Below, piece after piece: positions 58,424-64,000 of a stretch of DNA of 64,000 nucleotides. Below the pieces are notes generated by a model, which worked only from the letters and a program-made list of their open reading frames with translations, was not told the DNA's origin and ran no database searches. Numbering within the stretch: the stretch's first letter is position 1; the number at the start of each line of letters is the position of its first letter. Origin of the DNA: CBDBJK01 sp965206395 (GTDB lineage Bacteria; Chloroflexota; Dehalococcoidia; Lucifugimonadales; CATOSD01); assembly GCA_965206395.1 (NCBI GenBank), contig CBDBJK010000036.1, positions 124,001-188,000 of the forward strand, written 5' to 3'. The position numbers were made by a program, and so were the translations under genes.

Positions 58424-58801
58424 TCAGATCGTAGATTGGGAGAACACAGAACATGCGCAACACGGAGGTATCCGACGTAGTTCGCCAAAAAGACCGGGTC
58501 CTGGCAGGGCTGGGTCTGGCGGACTACGTTGTCCTTAGCTAGCCCATTACACTAGCACTCCGTCAACATGATTTTGATATGTGCGTTTCACCCTCACCTT
58601 AATCCTCTCCCGTCAAGGGAGAGGAAACTAGGCCCCTTCTCCCTCGATGGGAGAAGGTTGTCCGACTCCTTAGATAGAATATCTTCGGACTCCGCCTCTG
58701 CGGAGGGATGAGGGTGTTCTTCCGCAGAAGAATGTTGACGAAATCCTAACGGATGGAAGCTACAATCCAATAAATCAAAAGGGCTACAAGGAGAACGCAA
58801 A
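58424..58801. other. Region between the small membrane peptide and leuA
   Basis: Holds a 29-codon frame (58453-58542: MRNTEVSDVVRQKDRVLAGL GLADYVVLS), which looks like a gene remnant and is not confidently coding, and then repeat B (58604-58740). No separate leuA promoter was recognised, so leuA may be read from the ilv transcript. Confidence 0.35.
58604..58740. repeat. Interspersed repeat B, intact copy
   Basis: Two internal hairpins (CTCTCCCGTCAAGGGAGAG and CTTCTCCCTCGATGGGAGAAG) and the segment GTTGTCCGACTCCTTAGATA, GAATATCTTCGGACTCCGCC, TCTGCGGAGGGATGAGGGTG. Its reverse complement matches the repeat split by the IS3 element at 24934-24960 and 26284-26390. Confidence 0.85.
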
Positions 58802-60358
58802 ATGCCAGAAAAGGTAATAATCTTCGATACCACGCTGCGAGACGGCGAACAGTCCGCCGGTATCGGCCTGACCACGCACGAAAAGCTGGAGATAGCGAAG
58901 CAGTTGGAGCGGCTGGGCGTCGATGTAATCGAAGCCGGGTTTGCCGCAAGCTCCCCTGGCGACTTCGAGGCGGTGCAGACCATCGCCCGTCAAGTTCGCA
59001 AGCCTATAATTGCGTCGTTGGCCCGCTGTGTCGCCGGCGACGTTGATGCTGCATGGGAGGCCATCAAAGAGGCGGAGCGTCCGCGCGTCCACGTCTTCAT
59101 CTCAAGCTCGGACATTCAGATAATGCACCAGCTACGCAGCGACCCGGAATCGGTCATGAACGCGGCGGTGGCCTCGGTGGAGAGGGCCAAAAGTTACTGC
59201 GAAGACGTTGAGTTTTCACCGATGGACGCCTCCCGCACCGACCTGGATTACCTCTACAGGATGCTGGAAGCCGTAATCAACGCAGGTGCGACAACAGTCA
59301 ACATCCCTGACACCGTGGGCTACTCGATGCCCTGGGAGTTCCGAGAGCGCATAGAGAAGATAATGCAGAACGTCCCCAACATCGACAAAGTGGTTGTGAG
59401 TGTTCACTGCCATAACGACCTGGGGCAATCGGTGGGCAACAGCCTTGCCGCCGTTACGGTAGGCGCGCGTCAGGTGGAGGGATGCATCAACGGCCTCGGT
59501 GAGCGGGCAGGCAACGCCGCCCTGGAAGAGATCATTATGGCGCTAGAGACCCGCAAAGACCTCTATGGCATCGAGACTAATATAGACACCACGCAAATCT
59601 ATCGCACAAGTCGACTCGTGAGCGACATAACCGGATTTCCTGTCCAGCCGAACAAGGCCATCGTCGGGGCCAACGCCTTCCGGCACGCCTCCGGCATCCA
59701 CCAGGACGCAATCCTGAAGGAGCATACCACGTTCGAGATCATGGATGCGAAGTCCATCGGCTGGCCTAGCAGCACGATGGTGTTGGGCAAGCTCAGTGGA
59801 CGTGCCGGGCTGCGCTCGCGGCTGGAAGAGTTGGGCTTTCATCTGACTCAGGAAGAGTTGAACGCTACGTTCGAAGACTTCAAAAACCTGGCCGACAGGA
59901 AGCGCGAGGTCACGGACGCCGACCTGGAAGCGCTCATGTCTAATCAGCGGCGCACGGCTGACGTGCCCTCCATATATACGCTGGAACACGTCCAGGTCAC
60001 CAGCGGCAACCATGACGTTCCCACCGCTACAGTGACGCTCGTCGCCCCTGACGGCAGCAGTCTAACCGACGCCGCTACTGGCACAGGGCCGGTTGACGCA
60101 GTTTACAAGGCCATCAACCGCATCGTCGAGGTTCCCAACAAGCTGACCGAGTTCCGTATCAACGCCATAACCGAGGGCATCGACGCCATCGGCGATGTTA
60201 CCATTCGCATCGAGAAGGACGACGCCGTATTCATGGGTCGCGGCTCAGACACGGACATTATCGTCGCAAGCGCCAAGGCGTACATGAACGCCCTCAATCG
60301 TCTGCTGGCTACGGACGAGACTAATGCGGCGTCTGTCGTAGACTCATCGCCTAACTAG
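58802..60358 (+). CDS. leuA: 2-isopropylmalate synthase
   Basis: 518 residues. First step of leucine synthesis: acetyl-CoA plus 2-oxoisovalerate. IIFDTTLRDGEQSAGIGLT with the metal Asp, IEAGFAASSPGDFEAVQ, VSVHCHNDLGQSVGNSLAAV with the metal His, CINGLGERAGNAALEEI, and the LeuA dimer domain from about residue 390 that senses leucine. ATG 58802 after GGAGAACGCAAA. The length and regulatory domain distinguish it from homocitrate synthase; citramalate synthase is less likely. Confidence 0.95.
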   Translation: MPEKVIIFDTTLRDGEQSAGIGLTTHEKLEIAKQLERLGVDVIEAGFAASSPGDFEAVQTIARQVRKPIIASLARCVAGDVDAAWEAIKEAERPRVHVFISSSDIQIMHQLRSDPESVMNAAVASVERAKSYCEDVEFSPMDASRTDLDYLYRMLEAVINAGATTVNIPDTVGYSMPWEFRERIEKIMQNVPNIDKVVVSVHCHNDLGQSVGNSLAAVTVGARQVEGCINGLGERAGNAALEEIIMALETRKDLYGIETNIDTTQIYRTSRLVSDITGFPVQPNKAIVGANAFRHASGIHQDAILKEHTTFEIMDAKSIGWPSSTMVLGKLSGRAGLRSRLEELGFHLTQEELNATFEDFKNLADRKREVTDADLEALMSNQRRTADVPSIYTLEHVQVTSGNHDVPTATVTLVAPDGSSLTDAATGTGPVDAVYKAINRIVEVPNKLTEFRINAITEGIDAIGDVTIRIEKDDAVFMGRGSDTDIIVASAKAYMNALNRLLATDETNAASVVDSSPN

Positions 60359-60378
60359 CATCAGAGCGGGATGGTGAC

Positions 60379-60407
60379 TTGACAGCTTCCTTGGTGAGAT
60401 TTACAAT
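60379..60407 (+). promoter_or_regulatory. Promoter of the AbrB/PIN toxin-antitoxin pair
   Basis: TTGACA (60379-60384), 17-bp spacer, TACAAT (60402-60407), 33 bp before the antitoxin ATG, with GGGAGG as ribosome site. The pair therefore has its own promoter inside the leu gene run. Confidence 0.75.
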
Positions 60408-60439
60408 TTGCTTGGTACGTCTTACCAGGGAGGTCTTTC

Positions 60440-60901
60440 ATGGCTACTGTAACGCTATCCAGCAAACATCAGGTTACGCTGCCCGTTGACATGGTGCGGA
60501 GTTTGGGTTTGAAAGCCGGCGACAAGCTGGTTGCCGAGCTAATCGACGACCGCATAGTCCTGTTGCCTAAGCCTGAAAGCTGGACTAATTACTTCACGGG
60601 GAGTCTGAAGGGCGTTTACGGCGATACCAAAGAGGAGATAGACAGGTACATCGCTGAAATCCGTTATGGCTGGGACATAGACGCCTTGAAGGATGCGTTA
60701 TCTCTGGACTCAGAGCTTCGGGCTGTATATGAAGCCACCTCATTCAAAGAAGCCTATAGTCTGGGCCATATCAGGAAAACGTCAAAGGTAAGGCTCGCAG
60801 ACCAGAAACTTCAGCAGCTAGAGGAGTTAAGCGCCGTAAAGGTACTCGTGCATCCGACTAACAAAGCCGAGCCTTACTTCCGGCGGATTCCCGAGAGATG
60901 A
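60440..60901 (+). CDS. SpoVT/AbrB-domain antitoxin
   Basis: 153 residues. An N-terminal swapped-hairpin AbrB domain (VTLSSKHQVTLPVDMVRSLG, LKAGDKLVAELIDDRIVLLP, about residues 3-45) for DNA binding is followed by about 100 residues that would neutralise the toxin. That second part is longer than usual for the family and includes an acidic helical stretch. Overlaps the PIN gene by four bases (ATGA), the usual antitoxin-toxin order. Autoregulation is expected. Confidence 0.85.
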   Translation: MATVTLSSKHQVTLPVDMVRSLGLKAGDKLVAELIDDRIVLLPKPESWTNYFTGSLKGVYGDTKEEIDRYIAEIRYGWDIDALKDALSLDSELRAVYEATSFKEAYSLGHIRKTSKVRLADQKLQQLEELSAVKVLVHPTNKAEPYFRRIPER

Positions 60902-61371
60902 TGCGAGTACCTCAAATAGACCGGTGGCTGCAGGATTTGCGAGCCTACCGCAGAGTAGCTCTGGACACCAATGTGGTCATATACGCGCTGGAGGATGTAG
61001 TGCCTTATAAGGAACTGGCGCAGCATGTGCTCAACTTGATGGAACGTGGCTACATGACAGGCCTAGTCTCGACGGTGGTAGAAGCGGAGGTCCTTGTAAA
61101 ACCGCTGCGGGAGCAGGATCAGTCAACTTTAGAGAAGGCCGAACTGTTTTTCAGAGACTCTCCTAATCTAGTGCTTCGAAGCTTGGACCGAACCATAGCG
61201 AAGCGTGCCGCGATGGTTCGGGCTGCTAACACTCGCATTCTTCTTCCAGACGCGGTTATCGTCGCAACGGCTCTTGAAGAACAGTGTGATGTCATTATCG
61301 GAAACGATTCTGTTATCGCCTCTCGCGCTCTGGGTATTCCATACCTTTATCTTGACGACTATATTTCGTGA
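60898..61371 (+). CDS. PIN-domain toxin (VapC-like ribonuclease)
   Basis: 157 residues. PIN acidic residues are in place: VALDTNVVIYALE (first Asp), STVVEAEVLVKPL (Glu), ILLPDAVIVATALEE (Asp) and VIIGNDSVI (Asn/Asp). Mg-dependent RNA cleavage by analogy with VapC. Two ATG codons in a row at 60898 and 60901. It is followed by leuC after 15 bp, so readthrough from the toxin-antitoxin promoter could also drive leuC. Confidence 0.87.
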   Translation: MMRVPQIDRWLQDLRAYRRVALDTNVVIYALEDVVPYKELAQHVLNLMERGYMTGLVSTVVEAEVLVKPLREQDQSTLEKAELFFRDSPNLVLRSLDRTIAKRAAMVRAANTRILLPDAVIVATALEEQCDVIIGNDSVIASRALGIPYLYLDDYIS

Positions 61372-61386
61372 ATAAGAGGAGACAAG

Positions 61387-62787
61387 ATGCCAAAAACTAT
61401 GTTCGAAAAAATCTGGGACGCCCACGTAATCCACGACGAACCTGGGCAGCCGACGCTACTGTATGTTGACCTGCACCTCGTACACGAGGTTACGTCTCCG
61501 CAGGCGTTCGAGGGGTTGCGCATGGCTGGCCGCAAAGTGCGCCGCACCGATCTGACCGTTGCCACCGCCGACCACAACACGCCTACGTGGGACATCTCCC
61601 TGCCGGTCACTGACCCAATCGCAAAGCAGCAGCTAGAGACCCTTTCCGAAAACTGCGAAGAGTTTGGCGTTACGCTTTATGACCGGTACAGCCCGCAACA
61701 GGGAATCGTGCATATCATCGGGCCTGAGCAGGGCTATACTCAGCCGGGTAAGGTCATCGTGTGCGGCGACAGCCATACGTCCACACATGGCGCGTTCGGC
61801 GCGTTCGCTATGGGCATCGGCACCTCAGAGGTCGAGCACGTGCTGGCGACCCAAACGCTGCGTCAGTACAAACCAAAGACCATGGAGATTCGGCTTAATG
61901 GGCCGCTGCCCTTCGGTGTGACCGCCAAAGACATCATTCTTGCCATCATCGGCAAGATAGGCGTGTCCGGGGCCGTTGGCCATGCCATCGAGTACACCGG
62001 CGAGGCCATACGCTCCCTGTCTATGGAAGGCCGGATGACTGTGTGCAATATGTCAATCGAGGCGGGAGGTCGCGCAGGTATGATCGCGCCCGATGACACT
62101 ACCTTCGAGTACATGCGAGGCCGTACCAACGTGCCGCAGGGCGACGCCTTCGAAGCCGCCGTCGAAGAATGGCGCAACCTCGCGTCAGACCCTGGAGCGA
62201 CGTACGACGAACTCGTGGAGATTGACGCCACCGCTCTTGAGCCATTCGTGACCTGGGGCACGAACCCCGGCATGGTGATGGGCGTGACAGGCAGAATCCC
62301 AGACCCCGCCTCTTTTGAGGACGCGGGAGATAGGGAGTCAGTAGAGCGCGCGCTGGAATATATGGCCCTGGAGCCGAATATACCTATACAGGAAGTCAAA
62401 ATAGACCGTATCTTCATCGGCTCTTGCACCAACGGTCGCATCGAAGACCTGCGGGCGGCAGCAGAGGTCATCAAGGGCAAGAAGGCCGCCGACCACGTTT
62501 ACCCGATGGTCGTGCCCGGTTCCGATGCTATCAAACGGCAGGCCGAAGAAGAAGGTCTCGATCGCATCTTTACCGACGCGGGCTTCGACTGGCGCGTGGC
62601 GGGCTGTTCGATGTGCCTTGGCATGAACCCGGACATCCTGCAACCCGGCGAACGCTGTGCCTCGACCTCGAACCGCAATTTCGAGGGACGCCAGGGCAAA
62701 GGCGGGCGCACGCATCTCGTCAGCCCGCAGATGGCCGCCGCAGCCGCCATCGCAGGCCACTTCGTCGACATACGGGATTGGAAATAG
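61387..62787 (+). CDS. leuC: 3-isopropylmalate dehydratase large subunit
   Basis: 466 residues of the aconitase family: MFEKIWDAHVI, VYVDLHLVHEVTSPQAFEGL (as LLYVDLHLVHEVTS), DHNTPTW, GDSHTSTHGAFGAFAMGIGT, the 4Fe-4S Cys of FIGSCTNGRIEDLRAAA and of GCSMCLGMNPDIL, and SNRNFEGRQGKGGRTHLVSP. Isomerises 2- to 3-isopropylmalate together with LeuD. GAGGAGA before the ATG. The small subunit gene follows only after a 526-bp interval containing unrelated small genes. Confidence 0.97.
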   Translation: MPKTMFEKIWDAHVIHDEPGQPTLLYVDLHLVHEVTSPQAFEGLRMAGRKVRRTDLTVATADHNTPTWDISLPVTDPIAKQQLETLSENCEEFGVTLYDRYSPQQGIVHIIGPEQGYTQPGKVIVCGDSHTSTHGAFGAFAMGIGTSEVEHVLATQTLRQYKPKTMEIRLNGPLPFGVTAKDIILAIIGKIGVSGAVGHAIEYTGEAIRSLSMEGRMTVCNMSIEAGGRAGMIAPDDTTFEYMRGRTNVPQGDAFEAAVEEWRNLASDPGATYDELVEIDATALEPFVTWGTNPGMVMGVTGRIPDPASFEDAGDRESVERALEYMALEPNIPIQEVKIDRIFIGSCTNGRIEDLRAAAEVIKGKKAADHVYPMVVPGSDAIKRQAEEEGLDRIFTDAGFDWRVAGCSMCLGMNPDILQPGERCASTSNRNFEGRQGKGGRTHLVSPQMAAAAAIAGHFVDIRDWK

Positions 62788-62797
62788 GTGTAAGGGT

Positions 62798-62946
62798 ATG
62801 ATTTGCGTAATCTGTCGGCATGGCGATGTGAGTAAAGGCGTTCCACTGTTACGTCCCGCCTTCTCGAAACGGCAGAAGAAGCATCGAAGGCTGGTGTGCA
62901 GGTTTATGTGCGCAGTTACGTTGCAGCGAGAGGAGAAGTGATGTGA
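62798..62946 (+). pseudogene. YgiT-type zinc-finger protein remnant with internal deletion
   Basis: Starts MICVICRHGDVSKG like a YgiT/MqsA-type zinc-finger antitoxin. Instead of the second CxxC it runs out of phase. A second frame then gives the family's C-terminal end ETAEEASKAGVQVYVRSYVA ARGEV, stopping at 62944-62946. The middle of the gene (second zinc-knuckle) is missing, so it is a broken antitoxin-like gene. Confidence 0.6.
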
Positions 62947-63248
62947 ACCCTTTGCAAGGTGAGCGTGCGATAGAGTTCATTGGGATGATAGGTCGTGAAA
63001 TAGAAAACAAAGAGAGACATAACGGTTATACATTACGTACTCCTGCGAATGTGCGCTTCGGGTATGTACGTTTTAACAATAATGGCACTTGCACTGTGTA
63101 CGCATATCTTCCCTTTGAAGACCTCGAAGATAGGTTTGTTCCTCAACCCAGCAATCATAGCGACTGTCGTTATACGTTCGAGGCTGGTGACGACTTTGCG
63201 AGGCGGTATGCTTTGTCAGTTCTGGTATCTTCATATGATTCGAAGTAG
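62943..63248 (+). CDS. Hypothetical protein (101 aa)
   Basis: A GTG start at 62943 overlaps the end of the YgiT-type remnant. Product MNPLQGERAIEFIGMIGREI, NGYTLRTPANVRFGYVRFNN, then YLPFEDLEDRFVPQPSNHSD; no membrane segment, beta-rich. Not recognised. AT-richer than leuC and leuD, so it is probably cargo of the same insertion as the zinc-finger remnant. Confidence 0.5.
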   Translation: MNPLQGERAIEFIGMIGREIENKERHNGYTLRTPANVRFGYVRFNNNGTCTVYAYLPFEDLEDRFVPQPSNHSDCRYTFEAGDDFARRYALSVLVSSYDSK

Positions 63249-63313
63249 GCTGATCTAAACAGACTTGATGAATGTGGATAGATGTAGTTAAGAAGAGTAT
63301 CGGGAGAAGAGTT

Positions 63314-63928
63314 ATGGAACCTTTCGTAAGACTGAACGGCGTGGTTGCGCCGATGGACCGCGTTAACGTTGACACAGACCAGATTATCCCCAAGCAGTTT
63401 CTCAAGCGCATCGAACGCACGGGCTTCGGCCAATTCCTCTTTTTCGACTGGCGTTTCAACGCTGACGGATCGCCGAACCTTGATTTCATTCTGAACAAGC
63501 CCGGCTATGAGGGAGCGTCGGTACTGGTAGCGGGACGCAACTTCGGCTCAGGCTCGTCGCGGGAGCATGCGCCCTGGGCGCTCCTGGACTACGGCATTCG
63601 CTGTATCATTGCGCCGAGCTTCGCCGACATCTTCTTCAGCAACTGCTTTCAAAACGGCGTCCTGCCTGTTGTCTTGCCCGAAGACGTGGTCAAAAAGATC
63701 ATCGCCAACGCCGAGGCCGACCCTGGCTACAAGGTGACCGTTGACCTTGAATCCCTGCGTGTCTGGGACAATAAAGAAGAGGTGGTCGCGTCCTTCGACG
63801 TTGAGCCGTTCCGTCGCCACTGCCTGCTCAATGGCCTGGACGACATCGGCTTGACGCTGGAGCATGAAGACAAGGTCGCCGATTTCGAGGCCAAGCGCAG
63901 CTCGCAAGGCGGCGTGCTCACGTTTTGA
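63314..63928 (+). CDS. leuD: 3-isopropylmalate dehydratase small subunit
   Basis: 204 residues. Signatures: NVDTDQIIPKQFLKRIERTG, FGQFLFFDWRF, VLVAGRNFGSGSSREHAPWA, LLDYGIRCIIAPSFADIFFS and NCFQNGVLPVVL. Swivelling domain partner of LeuC. The start MEPFVRLNG at 63314 follows GGGAGAAGAG; a longer frame from 63272 lacks support. Confidence 0.96.
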   Translation: MEPFVRLNGVVAPMDRVNVDTDQIIPKQFLKRIERTGFGQFLFFDWRFNADGSPNLDFILNKPGYEGASVLVAGRNFGSGSSREHAPWALLDYGIRCIIAPSFADIFFSNCFQNGVLPVVLPEDVVKKIIANAEADPGYKVTVDLESLRVWDNKEEVVASFDVEPFRRHCLLNGLDDIGLTLEHEDKVADFEAKRSSQGGVLTF

Positions 63929-63992
63929 TTAGTCGATCGCAGGTATCGAAGGCATAATTCCAGACCTGTTGCTAGAGCAAAGGAGCTAGACG

Positions 63993-64000
63993 ATGGCAAT
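63993..64000 (+). CDS. Start of the next gene of the leu operon (partial)
   Basis: ATG 63993 is preceded by AAAGGAG at ideal spacing, 64 bp after leuD. Only two full codons (MA) are visible before the window ends. Gene order suggests leuB or another branched-chain gene, but identity cannot be read. Confidence 0.45.

Overview
The window reads as a bacterial chromosome segment of moderate GC with many insertion sequences. Gene content suggests a Chloroflexota-type bacterium, possibly of the SAR202/Dehalococcoidia kind: CaiB/BaiF CoA transferases, an F420-type Ddn-like protein, Ala/Pro/Gln-linkered solute-binding lipoproteins and a T-box-controlled ilv/leu operon. This placement is inference from gene content, because no rRNA or other marker gene lies in the window. 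No tRNA, rRNA or CRISPR array was recognised.

Layout. 1-3.5 kb: end of a secreted protein, an NAD-salvage pair (pncA, pncB), a glycosyltransferase and a small DUF6883/DUF4926 pair. 3.57-4.82 kb: IS630-family copy 1. 4.9-10.2 kb: purine genes purF, purN, purM, purH on the minus strand, with a small glycine-rich membrane protein among them and a near-consensus promoter before purF. 10.3-13.4 kb: a putative metal-handling cluster (polytopic membrane protein with a Cys cluster, cupredoxin-like lipoprotein, membrane-anchored protein, His-rich secreted protein). 13.6-14.4 kb: Ddn-like protein and FKBP isomerase. 14.4-15.7 kb: IS630 copy 2. 15.7-24.9 kb: assorted metabolism (broken SMP-30 gene, M20 peptidase, trpB, orphan CoA-transferase subunit, esterase) and several decayed genes. 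24.96-26.28 kb: an IS3-family element that split a small interspersed repeat. 26.3-36.5 kb: FAD oxidoreductase, then a sulfur-oxidation cluster (two sulfite-oxidase-fold proteins, cupin, four-domain rhodanese, thiol-dioxygenase-like cupin) and a succinate dehydrogenase/fumarate reductase flavoprotein plus Fe-S pair. 36.5-44.1 kb: two CaiB transferases, a crotonase and a peptide-type ABC importer.

44.3-48.8 kb appears to be one transposon-like unit. Near-identical inverted ends with arrays of a TGATGCA motif enclose a SWIM-domain DDE transposase plus passengers: a DUF488 pair, a zinc-ribbon/winged-helix protein and an hsdM remnant. 49.2-53.4 kb: a phosphoesterase and a permease gene wrecked by IS630 copy 3 and by an IS1202-like element with an 18-bp target duplication. 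That second element stops exactly at the -35 box of the next operon. 53.4-64 kb: a branched-chain amino acid operon (promoter, T-box leader with a probable Leu CUC specifier, ilvB, ilvN, ilvC, leuA, leuC, leuD). It is interspersed with a RAMA-Mrr restriction enzyme gene, an AbrB/PIN toxin-antitoxin pair and a decayed YgiT-type gene.

A general feature is the number of single-lesion genes: in-frame TAG or TGA, one-base frameshifts and internal deletions, mostly in accessory genes. Some could be assembly errors. Each is listed with the exact place so it can be checked.
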